Assembly (NCBI GenBank): GCA_964550025.1
Contig: CAZJYI010000030.1
Coordinates: 23,994 to 87,993 of the forward strand
DNA: 64,000 bases
Reading direction: 5' to 3'
Origin: CAZJYI01 sp964550025
GTDB taxonomy: Bacteria; Verrucomicrobiota; Kiritimatiellia; UBA8416; CAYOBW01
Shown here piece by piece: positions 16,316 to 25,287 of the stretch; the first letter of the stretch is position 1, and every line of letters starts with the position of its first letter. The notes beneath the pieces are model-generated. The model saw only the letters and a program-made list of their open reading frames with translations, was not told the DNA's origin and did no database searches. The position numbers were made by a program, and so were the translations under genes.

Positions 16316-18317
16316 TGCCGCGCTCCCGCACCTTCCCGGACAGCAGGCTCTCGATGTGGTCGACGATGTTCCGCAGTGCGGGAAGGGACTCGGGATCCGG
16401 CGGGGCGCCGCGTTCTCGCTTCTGTATGCGGACCTTCTCCCGCACGTCATCGACGCACGTCAGGAGCACGAGTCTGCCTTCCGCTTCCAGGAAGCGGTCC
16501 ACGGCGCCGATGGTCCCTCTGAAGATGCTGTACACGGGAACCGACAGGGCGGCGGCTTCCCGGTTCATGGTTCCGCCGCCACTAATGACCAGGTCCGAGT
16601 GATAGAGCAGGTTGAGCCCGTCAACGGCGTGGTTCGGAATAACCGTCTTCCCGTCCGCGAACCACCGCGGCCACCGTTCGCGGATCCACGCCGCCTGTTT
16701 GTCGTTTCGTGGCAGGAGCACGACAAAAGTCCCGGGATTCTCGCAGAGCCGTTCCATGGCTTCGGCGAAGAGCGCTTCGCTCGCGGGATTGTGGTAATGC
16801 GCTTCCGTGGCCGGGGGGCGCACCGTGGCGACGATCCTGCCGGCGGGGATGCGCAGTTCCTCCAGGATGGCGGGATCGGGTTTGAAGCACGCGACGTAGA
16901 CATCTTCCTTGATCCCCGTGTATTGCAGAACGTGGTCGGCGGCGCAATGCAGGTTGCTGCTGGGGATTGCCTCCGGCGCGATCTGCCAGCGTGGACGCAT
17001 GCACGCCGGTATCGTGGCATGCTCGTAGTCGGTAATGATGACGGACTGAATGCCCAGCGCGTTTGCGGCAATGACCTGCGAACGCGCCCCGTGCGATACG
17101 GCGAGGTCGGGCTTCTCGTGCATGGCCACCGGGAGGAGCTGGCCGGCCCGCACGGCCAGACCGAACAGCTTCATGAGCCTGTTCTTCCCGTAGTGGCGTC
17201 CAATCTGCCGGCACGGCAGGTTCATCTTCTCGGCCAGGGCGCAGACCTGGAACGCGTCCCTGGCCGTCACAACCGTGTCGTGGCCCCGCCGGTTCAGTTC
17301 GGCAATGAGGGGCTTGAAGAACGGCACGTGCGGCGTGTTGTCGAGGTCGATCCAGATCTTCCTGGAGCGCGGCCTTGTCAGGAAACGCGCGTGTGACTCC
17401 TCGTCTGCCCGCTGTTGCCAGTGCCCGGCCAGTTCGCCTGGCAGCACATGCCAGTACCGCCCTTCGTAGCGCTCTCGGATGACCTCAAGGAGGCGCCGGT
17501 ACAGGGCTATGGGGTATTCCCCGTTGGCCGCGGTTGCGCCCTCGGGTGCCATGTAGTCGGGGTGCGCATTGACCAGGACCATCCCGCCCCGCCGGCAGAG
17601 CCAGTCCAGTTTTTTCTCCCAGACGTGGATGTCGCGGTGTTCCAGCAGTACGAACAGGGTGAAGTCCTGCGGCATCGTGTACGGCAGTTCGACGTAGGTT
17701 GTACCCCCGGCTTCGTTGTCGACGAGGAAGGGGAAGATCGTTCCGGCGCCGTCGGGGTTAGGCTCAAAGGGGTCGGTGTCGAACGTTGACCCATCGTGTG
17801 TGATGTCCAGTTCGCCGATCCACTCGAGGTGACTTCGCATCGAGGGGGCGCGGAAGCCCTTGGCTCCCCAGCCTTTCAGGTAGGTATTGATGCGTGGCGC
17901 CCGCCGGTCGAACACGGCACGAGAGGCGAAGAGGTGGCCGTCGTGGTTCAGCCCGTGAACGCCGACCTCGAATCCCTCGCACGCGAGCTCCTCGCGCAGT
18001 GCCGGCGAGACGGTGTAGCGTTCCGGCACGAAGTTGAAGGCGGAACGGAATCCCAGTTCCCGCTCCAGTTCCATGACTTGCCGGCAGCGTTCGTGGCCCA
18101 CCGCGGTTTCGACATCATGCGTGAGCACGAGGGCGAAGTCTCTTGCGTCGGGCCAACCCTGCCAGTTTGCGGGGGGCTTCGCGGCGGACTCGAGGATGGG
18201 CCACCTGGCCTTCGAGCTCCGGGCGATGCGGCGTGCCCGGATGCGGCGCAGGGCGATCTGCACCGTACGCGGAATGCACGGCTTTATATGATAGTAGAGG
18301 TCTGCGAGAAGAGCCAT
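16308..18317 (-). CDS. Fusion: polysaccharide deacetylase-like domain plus DUF354 glycosyltransferase-like domain
   Basis: 669 residues from the ATG at 18317 (MALLADLYYHIKP); the upstream open frame is arginine/histidine rich and is not coding. Residues ~1-300 are a NodB-like deacetylase: FALVLTHDVETA, EVGVHGLNHDGH (His motif) and FRAPSM. From ~residue 319 a separate domain begins, KIWIDLDNTPHVPFFKPL, the start of DUF354, a GT-B fold related to UDP-GlcNAc 2-epimerase; LAVSHGARSQVIAANALG and SDLVISGGGTMNREAAAL are conserved there. The two families normally occur as separate genes in polysaccharide loci. A single polypeptide suggests consecutive action on one sugar. Confidence 0.8.
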   Translation of the reverse strand: MALLADLYYHIKPCIPRTVQIALRRIRARRIARSSKARWPILESAAKPPANWQGWPDARDFALVLTHDVETAVGHERCRQVMELERELGFRSAFNFVPERYTVSPALREELACEGFEVGVHGLNHDGHLFASRAVFDRRAPRINTYLKGWGAKGFRAPSMRSHLEWIGELDITHDGSTFDTDPFEPNPDGAGTIFPFLVDNEAGGTTYVELPYTMPQDFTLFVLLEHRDIHVWEKKLDWLCRRGGMVLVNAHPDYMAPEGATAANGEYPIALYRRLLEVIRERYEGRYWHVLPGELAGHWQQRADEESHARFLTRPRSRKIWIDLDNTPHVPFFKPLIAELNRRGHDTVVTARDAFQVCALAEKMNLPCRQIGRHYGKNRLMKLFGLAVRAGQLLPVAMHEKPDLAVSHGARSQVIAANALGIQSVIITDYEHATIPACMRPRWQIAPEAIPSSNLHCAADHVLQYTGIKEDVYVACFKPDPAILEELRIPAGRIVATVRPPATEAHYHNPASEALFAEAMERLCENPGTFVVLLPRNDKQAAWIRERWPRWFADGKTVIPNHAVDGLNLLYHSDLVISGGGTMNREAAALSVPVYSIFRGTIGAVDRFLEAEGRLVLLTCVDDVREKVRIQKRERGAPPDPESLPALRNIVDHIESLLSGKVRERGNA

Positions 18318-18346
18318 TGAGCCGTGATTGTGCCCGCGCGTAGTTT

Positions 18347-20104
18347 TTATGGCGAGCGCAAAATGCGCAACTGCCGTGGTGCGCCGGGAACGGTGGTGGC
18401 GGGTGCCTCGTGCGCGCCGATGTCGGCTGTGCGTGTCCCGTTGCCGTCGCCGTCCGCGGGCCGCGTGAAGCCGTTGAGGTCGCAGGCGATGCTCCGGCCG
18501 AAGAAAGCCTGGTAGGTCGCCGCATAGGGGGACTGCCCGGCACGATCGATGGCCGGACTGCGCCAGCCGGGGCTGTTGCGAAGGCGGAAATCGTTGGCCG
18601 CGGCGTTCACAAAGAGCGGGTCGGCGATCAGGCAGTCCCGGCCCTTGCCTTTCAGCGCCAGAAGCGCTTCGGTGGTGTGGAAGACCGTTCCGGCCCAGCG
18701 GATGCACACCTTCCCGTTGGATTGGTGCAGGAGGTTGTTGTGCATGGCCGAGTTGTTCGCGATCGTGGATTCATCGTAGTCGATATGACAACCCTCGTCG
18801 GGATGGCTGCGCTCCGCCAGGATGTTGTTGATGATGGGGTGGGGGCGCCCCGTGCCGCCGACACTCTTGATTCCCTCCCCGAAGCGGATGATCGTGTTGT
18901 CCACGATGTGCATTTCTCCGTCGCCCCAGAAGCGGATGGCGGTCGTTGTGTCCCGGATGATGTTGCCGATGACATACAGATCGGTTGCTCCAGAGCAACT
19001 GATCCCGTTGGCCGCGTCGTAGATTTCATTGGCCCAGAGCCAGATATTGCTCGGCATGTAGTGGACGACGACGGCCGCCCCCGGGTCCGAGCTAGACGGC
19101 ACGAAACCGTACATCCTGTTGTGGGACACCACGACATCCTGCATGAGCTTGACGTCCACCGCGTTTTCGCCGTTGTGGTGCATGAGGTTGCGTGCAACGT
19201 AGGCATGGCGGGACGAGTACGGCGGCGTCCAGCCCGCATTGTTCCCGACGCGGACGGAGTCGCCGCCCATGTGATGGATGTGATTGTCCATGATCCAGAC
19301 GTGGTACGTGTCGTAGCCGCTGACGGCAACGCCGCACTCGTCGTTTTCCGCCGTAGGGCGCCAGTCGCCGAAGTCGTGGATGTGGTTGTTCCATACGACA
19401 ACATGACTGATCTTGTTCGTGCTGGTCTTCCCCCACAGACCAATGTCAATGGCGGAGTTGGCCTGCCCCTGCTGTCCGTCGCCGGCCATCTCCAGGTTAC
19501 GAAGGGCGATGTGATGAATGTCGCCGGGAACATAGGCCCGCACGGAAATCCGGGTCAGGGAGAAGCGCAGATTCTCAACCACGAGATACGTTCCCAACAC
19601 CAGAATGTTCCTGCCCATGAGCGGGCGGTTCTCCGGGGACGGTCCTCGCACGAAAACCGGCTTCTCGGCTGTGCCCAACCCAAAGGCGGCTTGCTTGTCA
19701 GCCAGGTTGCGGAAGCTGTAGGGGCCGCCATGGATCTCCACCACGCTGCCGGCCGGCAGACGCGAGGGGAACGTCATTCGCGGCTTTGCCGGCGTACCGA
19801 ACGGATTGCGGGAGTCCGTTGCCCCCTCCGCCGTGTTGTCGATGTAGTGCGTGTAAGGGCCGTTGCCCGCGTCGCGGTACGGCTCCGGCCCGCTGCCGAA
19901 GTCAAAGGTCTGCCCTTCGTAGCGGTAGTGGGTTTCGATGATGCCGAATTCGGGAGGCGGGATGCCGAGCGGGCAGCGCCACTGGCTCCGCCCGTTCTGC
20001 GCGCTACATGCGATCAGTAGTACGCACAATGCCGCTTTGTCGAGATGCGAACGTGCCGTTGCCGTTCGAGACGCTTGTGCCGCAATATTCTGTTCGTGTG
20101 TCAT
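18347..20104 (-). CDS. Secreted right-handed parallel beta-helix protein
   Basis: 585 residues from the ATG at 20104, preceded by GGGGAAAGG; the much longer open frame upstream is an antisense shadow of the glycosyltransferase. An N-terminal signal (ALCVLLIACSAQ) is followed by repeated short strands with Asn/His-rich turns: VVVWNNHIHDF, VWIMDNHIHHMGG, VVVSHNRMYGF, LYVIGNIIRDT. This is the coil pattern of pectate-lyase/polygalacturonase-type beta helices. ADIGAHE near the end is the usual closing motif of such secreted proteins. It could be a polysaccharide lyase or epimerase acting on the product of the locus; catalytic residues are not identifiable. Confidence 0.8.
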   Translation of the reverse strand: MTHEQNIAAQASRTATARSHLDKAALCVLLIACSAQNGRSQWRCPLGIPPPEFGIIETHYRYEGQTFDFGSGPEPYRDAGNGPYTHYIDNTAEGATDSRNPFGTPAKPRMTFPSRLPAGSVVEIHGGPYSFRNLADKQAAFGLGTAEKPVFVRGPSPENRPLMGRNILVLGTYLVVENLRFSLTRISVRAYVPGDIHHIALRNLEMAGDGQQGQANSAIDIGLWGKTSTNKISHVVVWNNHIHDFGDWRPTAENDECGVAVSGYDTYHVWIMDNHIHHMGGDSVRVGNNAGWTPPYSSRHAYVARNLMHHNGENAVDVKLMQDVVVSHNRMYGFVPSSSDPGAAVVVHYMPSNIWLWANEIYDAANGISCSGATDLYVIGNIIRDTTTAIRFWGDGEMHIVDNTIIRFGEGIKSVGGTGRPHPIINNILAERSHPDEGCHIDYDESTIANNSAMHNNLLHQSNGKVCIRWAGTVFHTTEALLALKGKGRDCLIADPLFVNAAANDFRLRNSPGWRSPAIDRAGQSPYAATYQAFFGRSIACDLNGFTRPADGDGNGTRTADIGAHEAPATTVPGAPRQLRILRSP

Positions 20105-20151
20105 GGCCTTTCCCCTATCTGAAGAGGATGTCAGGTTCACTGCCCTCCCAA

Positions 20152-20309
20152 GTAGCCCGCTTCTGCCGGAAGCGGACTGAAACCGGAGCGTGGACGTTTC
20201 GTCAGGTGAACGCGCGTGCTCGCCAACCGCCGGTGGTGACGGGGGCATTCCGTAGCGACCGAGGGCTGGCGCTTTTTCGCGTACAGCCTGCTCTCGGCAA
20301 GAGCAGGCT
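20152..20309. repeat. Palindromic repeat pair (hairpins of the GTAGCCC family)
   Basis: Two hairpins lie in the gap between the glycosyltransferase stop and the beta-helix start. CCGCTTC-TGCCG-GAAGCGG is at 20157-20175, behind GTAGC; AGCCTGCTCT-CGGCA-AGAGCAGGCT, a perfect 10-bp stem, is at 20285-20309, followed by ACATGAGA. The first matches the left arm of the element at 31292, and the ending of the second matches the element at 35578. The second stem could end or attenuate transcription from the glycosyltransferase genes. Confidence 0.65.
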
Positions 20310-20340
20310 ACATGAGAGTCGCCCGTGAGCAGAGTCTCTG

Positions 20341-21480
20341 TCAGGGCTGCACGCCCGCAACAGCTTCCTCGTAGACCCGCAGCGTCCGTTCGGCCACCCG
20401 GTCGGGATGAAAGCGGTCGGCGGCGGCGCGTCTGGCGCAGGCTCCCATCTCGCGGCCGGTGTCTTCGTTCCGGAGTACCTTCTCGAGCCCCGACGCAATC
20501 GCCGCGGGGTCCTCCGGATCGATGAGGTAGCCCGTCTTGCCCTCTTCCACCATGTACGGCATGCCGCAGCGGTTGGACGTCACGACCGGCACGCCCGCCG
20601 CCATGGCCTCGGCCACGCCCATCGGCGCGCCTTCCTCGAACGACGGTAGCGCAAAGGCCGCGGCCCCCGCCAGCTCTTCGCGGACCTGCCCGGAATCCAG
20701 TCCCCCCAGGAGATGGACATGCTCCCGGAGGTCCTCGGCACGGACGTACGCCCGCACGCAATCCGCGTAGGCGCGATCGGTCTCGTGACCCGCGAGGCGC
20801 AACTGTGCAGGCACCCCGGAACGCACCAGGCCGTGCAAGGCCTTCACGAGGCCGAGCGTGTTCTTGCGCTCGCAGATGACCGAGGCACTGAGAATGGCCG
20901 GCGGATGCGTGGGGTGCCGTTCCACGTCGAAGAAGGCCGTGTCAATCGGGTTGTCAATGTCATGGATCTTCCCGCGGGCGATGCCGCTGAGGCGGTTGCG
21001 CACGTAGGGGCTGATGGAGACGATGTGAGGTTGCCGGGCCCAGGATCGCGTCTCCGCCCACTTCCACAGCTTCGACCGCAGCCAGGCGAAGCGTTCGCCC
21101 GCGTAAAGCGTGTCCTCGTGGATGAAACCGTGGATGGTGAACACCCGGGGCATTTTCAGGTCCCGGACGGTTATCCCGTAGAAGTCATGGGCATGCACAA
21201 CGTCGGGTGTGATGCTTCGAAGGCATGCCTGCACCTCCCGGCACCCGCGCCCAAGGGCGAACGCGAGCAGGCGCTCGTCTCCGCGCGGCAGCACGTGGAG
21301 CGTCATTCCAGGCGCTTCGCGTGTCTCGGGCCGGGAGCACGCCGCGGCGACCGTGACGACGTGTACGTCTACTCCCGTTTGCCTGGCGAGAGCGGCCGCC
21401 AGGTTGACGCTGACGGCCTCGACGCCGCCCCGCGGGCGCGAGATGTCCTCGGGATAGGATGTGACCAGGGCGACTCTCAT
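20341..21480 (-). CDS. Family 4 glycosyltransferase
   Basis: 379 residues, GT-B fold. N-terminal domain VALVTSYPEDISRPRGGVE (the acceptor-side Gly-rich loop). The C-terminal donor domain holds the GT4 EX7E motif: EEGAPMGVAEAMAAGVPVV, then EEGKTGYLIDPEDP. It transfers a sugar from a nucleotide donor to the growing repeat unit at the cytoplasmic face of the membrane. Its ATG overlaps the stop of the tandem glycosyltransferase by ATGA at 21477-21480. Confidence 0.9.
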   Translation of the reverse strand: MRVALVTSYPEDISRPRGGVEAVSVNLAAALARQTGVDVHVVTVAAACSRPETREAPGMTLHVLPRGDERLLAFALGRGCREVQACLRSITPDVVHAHDFYGITVRDLKMPRVFTIHGFIHEDTLYAGERFAWLRSKLWKWAETRSWARQPHIVSISPYVRNRLSGIARGKIHDIDNPIDTAFFDVERHPTHPPAILSASVICERKNTLGLVKALHGLVRSGVPAQLRLAGHETDRAYADCVRAYVRAEDLREHVHLLGGLDSGQVREELAGAAAFALPSFEEGAPMGVAEAMAAGVPVVTSNRCGMPYMVEEGKTGYLIDPEDPAAIASGLEKVLRNEDTGREMGACARRAAADRFHPDRVAERTLRVYEEAVAGVQP

Positions 21481-23873
21481 GGCGCGCTGCTCCCGTGCGC
21501 ACTGTCGGGGGTGCCCTGCACGACCTCCAGGAACACCTGCTCAAAGCGCGGCAGCACGGCCTCGGCGGCGTGGGTCTCGCGGAAGTAGCGCCTCGCGTTG
21601 GCCGAGATCTTGCGGAACTCGGTCTCGGAAGAGAGAAGGCGCCGGATGAGCTGTTCCAGTTCGGCGGGGGACTGTGCGGCGTATCCCAGTTCTTGCTTCC
21701 GGATCAGGTCGTCGGGGTCGTAGGTCGATACCACGGGCAGCCCCTGGCTCCAAGCTTCCAGGAATGTGTTGGGGAAACCTTCGACGTCGGACGTGCAACA
21801 CAGGCAACACGCCCGGCCGTAGAACGCATAGATGGCTTCACGGGTGACCGGCCCGTGCACGACGACGTTGCGCAGGCGCTCGGCGCGCTCGCGCACACCT
21901 TGCGTGTAGTCGTCGCTGTAGAACGGCCCGACGAGGTCAAACGTGAGGTCGGGGCAATGTTCGGCGAGGTCCAGCAGTCGGTCCGGTTGCTTCCGGCTGC
22001 AGATGCGCCCGACCCAGAGTACACGTTTTGGCGGCGGCCACTGCACATCGCCGTCGTTGTTCGTCGGAGGAGCGGGGCATGGCATGGGGATGACCGTCGC
22101 GTCCAGGCCGAAACCCCGTTGGAGCAAGTCGCGCTGGTGGTCCGTCTGGACGATCCTGCGGTCCGCTGCCCGTAGACCATAGCGGTACAGTATCCGTTCG
22201 CGCAGCGTCTGCAACTCAGGCATGTTCTTGTCGCAGTCTTCGTTGTTGGCGGCGCAGAACACGAAGCGGCGTTTGTGCTGCCGGCACCAGAGGGCGACCT
22301 GACCGGTCGTACATTCGGCGCAGTTGTGGTAGCAGACATCGGGGTCGGCGCGGCGAAGGGCCTTGAGCAACCCGGTCCACTTGGGGTGGAAGAAGCGCAG
22401 TCCCGGGACCCCGGCCTTTTGCCGGCAGACCTTGATGACCCGGACGCCCCCGATGACCTCTTCCCTGTCGCCGCCCTCGTCCCAGGTCAGCAGGCTGACG
22501 TCGTAGCCTCGGCCCGCAAGCCACCTGGCGGTCAGGCTGGTCTGCCACTCGACGCCGCCGATGAAGCCGGAATGCCCGCCGGAAATGGCTCCGTAGGCAT
22601 TGTGGGACACGATGCAGATAGACGGCTTGTTCGCCGCATCCTCGCCGCGAAGGATGCGCGTCCATTTCCCGGCTGTTTCGCTGATCGCGAAACGTGCGAC
22701 GCTGTCCTGTGCCGCGGAGGCCACATCGCGGCGTAGCGTTTCGTCGGCCAGGAGTTGCTTGATCTTCGCGGCGAACGCCGCGGGTGAGGTGTGATTCTCG
22801 ACGAGGAACCCGCTCTCGCCGTCGGATACCAGTTCGCCCAGTTCCCCGACGTCGCTGACGACGCAGGGCAGTCCGCTCATCATGGCCTCCATCAGGGCGA
22901 GGGACAGTCCTTCCGATTCGGATGTGAGGACGAAGACCTTGGCGTTTCGGAGCCACGAGGCCACGTCGGCCTGGTGTCCCGCGAATTGCACTTGCCCGGT
23001 GATTCCGAGTTCCTCCGCCTTCACGCGCACCGCGTCCGCGAGTTCGCCGGCGCCGACCACGGCCGCGCGGATGGCCGGGAAGTCGTCGCGCAGCAGGGCG
23101 ACCGTTTCCAGGAAGATGTCGTGCCGCTTTACGGGGTCAAGGCGGCCGACAATCAGGAGGTCGTAGTGCCGTTCGCCGGCTTCCTGTGTGTAGCGGCCGG
23201 GGTCTATCCCGCCCGGGATGACGGCGAAGCGAGTGTTCACGCCGCGTTCCCTGAAGAAGTCCGCGGCGCGCGACCCCATCGTTACGACGAGGTCGAAATC
23301 ACCGACGGCGCGCACGAGCGTCTCTTCGACTTTGGCGTCCGGTCCGCGGAGGAGGCGGCCGAAGACGGGGTTGCCGTGGATGCCGCCGTCGGCGACTTCA
23401 CGTGGCCCACCGCCGCAAAAGTAGACGGACCGTGCCCGGACCAGGCGTGCCAGGGATGCCGCGGCCAGGCCGTTGACGATGAGATGGAAGCCGCCTACAA
23501 CGTCCGGGCGGCGGCGCAGTCCCGCGCAGAAGAAGACGAAGAGGCGCGATGGCGTGCGGCCCAGTAGACGGGCCAGCCAGCGGGGTGGGATGAGCTGTTC
23601 GACCTTGGGTGTCTCCGGGATTGGCGTCGAGCAGACCAGCCAGATTGTTCCCGTGGCTTTGCTCAGTGAGAGCGGCCGCAGGTGGTTCAGTATCCAATTG
23701 TCGGAGTAGAACATCCCCGTCAGCAGCACGTTGACGGGGCCGGAGCTGCGTCGGCGACGTGGTTTGCGTCCACGCGTCAGCCGCATGACCAACCCATGCC
23801 ATCCCAGGAACAGTCGGACGACCGCGCGCCCGAAAGGCGATCCACGTGTGTCGCTGGAGGTGACGTCTGTCAT
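21477..23873 (-). CDS. Tandem fusion of two family 4 glycosyltransferases
   Basis: 798 residues from the ATG at 23873, which overlaps the upstream stop by ATGA. First GT-B unit ~1-410: YFCGGGPREVADGG, VIPGGIDPGRY and the donor motif SESEGLSLALMEAMMSGLPC. Second unit from ~417: ICIVSHNAYGAISGGHSGF, VLWVGRICSRKQPDRLL and SDVEGFPNTFLEAWSQGLPV. Both halves keep their EX7E glutamates, so both are probably active and add two sugars in succession. A basic N-terminal stretch (RLTRGRKPRRRRS) may hold it at the membrane. Confidence 0.88.
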   Translation of the reverse strand: MTDVTSSDTRGSPFGRAVVRLFLGWHGLVMRLTRGRKPRRRRSSGPVNVLLTGMFYSDNWILNHLRPLSLSKATGTIWLVCSTPIPETPKVEQLIPPRWLARLLGRTPSRLFVFFCAGLRRRPDVVGGFHLIVNGLAAASLARLVRARSVYFCGGGPREVADGGIHGNPVFGRLLRGPDAKVEETLVRAVGDFDLVVTMGSRAADFFRERGVNTRFAVIPGGIDPGRYTQEAGERHYDLLIVGRLDPVKRHDIFLETVALLRDDFPAIRAAVVGAGELADAVRVKAEELGITGQVQFAGHQADVASWLRNAKVFVLTSESEGLSLALMEAMMSGLPCVVSDVGELGELVSDGESGFLVENHTSPAAFAAKIKQLLADETLRRDVASAAQDSVARFAISETAGKWTRILRGEDAANKPSICIVSHNAYGAISGGHSGFIGGVEWQTSLTARWLAGRGYDVSLLTWDEGGDREEVIGGVRVIKVCRQKAGVPGLRFFHPKWTGLLKALRRADPDVCYHNCAECTTGQVALWCRQHKRRFVFCAANNEDCDKNMPELQTLRERILYRYGLRAADRRIVQTDHQRDLLQRGFGLDATVIPMPCPAPPTNNDGDVQWPPPKRVLWVGRICSRKQPDRLLDLAEHCPDLTFDLVGPFYSDDYTQGVRERAERLRNVVVHGPVTREAIYAFYGRACCLCCTSDVEGFPNTFLEAWSQGLPVVSTYDPDDLIRKQELGYAAQSPAELEQLIRRLLSSETEFRKISANARRYFRETHAAEAVLPRFEQVFLEVVQGTPDSAHGSSAP

Positions 23874-25108
23874 TCGGACGGGAACTCCAACGGTGTCCAG
23901 GGAACGCTGACGCTCGCCCTGCCCGTGTGATCCGGGGGATTGACCCGGAGCCCGTCGATGCACTGACCGGCCACGGTGACCGTTGTGCACTCGGGGGCGG
24001 GCGCGTAGAAGGTCAGGCCTTGCAGTGGAGGGGGCGCATCACTCGACAGCTCGAGGGCGATCTCCACGCCGCCGTTCGGCCGCTCTTCCGTGCGGAAGGT
24101 GATGCTGTCCGTCAGCCGGTTGAATTCGAGGAGACGGCGTGTCGTGGTGACCAGGATTTCGCCGCGCTCGTGCCGGTCGGCGAGCCCCTGCAGGGCAAGC
24201 ACGGCGCTATCGGAGAAACGGGGGGCGCCGTCCCGGTGGGCCAGCTTCCCGAGGTGTGTGTAGAGGATACAGACGCCTCCGCGCTGCAGGAGATGGTCGA
24301 GAAAGGCCGGCGTCAGCACGTCTGCGATTCCCTCGGCTGTGTCGCAGCTACTGACGCCCCCATAGTGCGGGTTGCAGCGTACGAACTCGTGCACCGTGGC
24401 GCCGTCGCGCAGTTGCACCGGCGTCGTCAGACGGTTCAGCCGCTGAACGGCGTACTTGCGGTTGCCGCACTGCGCCAGGACCTGTTTGACCCCTTCCTTC
24501 AGGATCGTCACGGCCGACTCGGCTGCGTGGCCGTGCCGGTGGATACCTTGCAGGCTGAACGGACGGTCTTGACCGATGACACTGGTGACGCGGCCCCGCC
24601 ACACGTAGCGGATGCCGTGAGCGGTTGTGCGATCGGCGTGGTAGGCGGGATGGCCCGGTTCGTCGCCGTGGCCGTGCATGATGTCGGAACCGAAGTTGGT
24701 GGGCGCCACGCCGTGGTCGATCCACACCGAAAGCCGGCAGTCGTTCGCTTCCAGGTCGTCCAGTGCGCGGAGGGCGTGGTCGCGTGTGTCGGCGTTGTCG
24801 CCGAAGGAATGCAGGCAGTCACTGTGCCCGCTACGAATGAGCTGCCGGATGCGCGCGCGGTCACTATCATTGCCGTTCCAGTAAGAAAACTGGTTGGGCT
24901 GCATGTCGAAGTAGATGGAGTTGCCGGTTTCGAGGCCGACGCCTCGTCCCACGGAGGTCTCTTCCCGCGTGTTGAGGAAACGGCAAGTCTCGAAGTAGGT
25001 CTCCGCGTCCGGCGTTTCATCGAGGTCGCTGCAGATCGCCAACATGGCCCGATACGGAAAAGGAAACCGCCTGGGTTCGATGAGATGTGATGTTGTGACT
25101 CGGTTCAT
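23870..25108 (-). CDS. Deacetylase-superfamily-like hypothetical protein
   Basis: 412 residues, no signal peptide. The opening AMLAICSDLDETPDAETY resembles the first catalytic strand of deacetylase/glycosidase (beta/alpha)-barrel proteins; CLHSFGDNADTRDHALRALDDL and VWIDHGV supply further His/Asp candidates in the expected order. The C-terminal ~90 residues are a beta-rich add-on (GGVEIALELSSDAPPPLQGL). I do not recognise a named family. ATGA coupling to the tandem glycosyltransferase shows it belongs to the sugar-assembly operon. A polysaccharide-modifying hydrolase is the best guess. Confidence 0.6.
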   Translation of the reverse strand: MNRVTTSHLIEPRRFPFPYRAMLAICSDLDETPDAETYFETCRFLNTREETSVGRGVGLETGNSIYFDMQPNQFSYWNGNDSDRARIRQLIRSGHSDCLHSFGDNADTRDHALRALDDLEANDCRLSVWIDHGVAPTNFGSDIMHGHGDEPGHPAYHADRTTAHGIRYVWRGRVTSVIGQDRPFSLQGIHRHGHAAESAVTILKEGVKQVLAQCGNRKYAVQRLNRLTTPVQLRDGATVHEFVRCNPHYGGVSSCDTAEGIADVLTPAFLDHLLQRGGVCILYTHLGKLAHRDGAPRFSDSAVLALQGLADRHERGEILVTTTRRLLEFNRLTDSITFRTEERPNGGVEIALELSSDAPPPLQGLTFYAPAPECTTVTVAGQCIDGLRVNPPDHTGRASVSVPWTPLEFPSE

Positions 25109-25120
25109 TCAGAGGAGAGT

Positions 25121-25246
25121 TGGCCACAAAAGGCACATAAGTCACAGAAGGGCGACAGGCTGCCGAGATCTGACAGCACGCCCGACTGAGTGGCCGCAGG
25201 TACCTCGGGGTGTTCCTTTCTGTGCATTATGTGGTTTCTGTGGCTA
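25121..25246. repeat. Imperfect inverted repeat with ~32-bp arms
   Basis: The left arm (25121-25152) and the reverse complement of the right arm (25215-25246) agree at 25 of 32 positions; both contain CCACA...CACATAA..CACAGAA blocks. The spacer is 62 bases. It fills most of the gap between the sulfotransferase stop and the next start. A large hairpin or a small non-autonomous mobile element are both possible; no target duplication was seen. Confidence 0.6.
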
Positions 25247-25287
25247 TCTGATTCCCGCGTGCAGGTTTGTCGAGGCTTCGCGCGAAC

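Noticed and set aside
14621..16522. Plus-strand open frame of 633 codons opposite the flippase
   Set aside because: Charged, His/Gln/Gly-rich composition with no hydrophobic core; it is the mirror of a membrane protein.
18318..18707. N-terminal extension of the deacetylase-DUF354 fusion
   Set aside because: The added ~130 residues are Arg/His-rich and antisense-like, and overlap the end of the beta-helix gene; the family start matches the ATG at 18317.
20105..20761. N-terminal extension of the beta-helix protein into the glycosyltransferase gene
   Set aside because: The extension is an out-of-frame copy of the GT4 gene; a signal peptide and ribosome site support the ATG at 20104.
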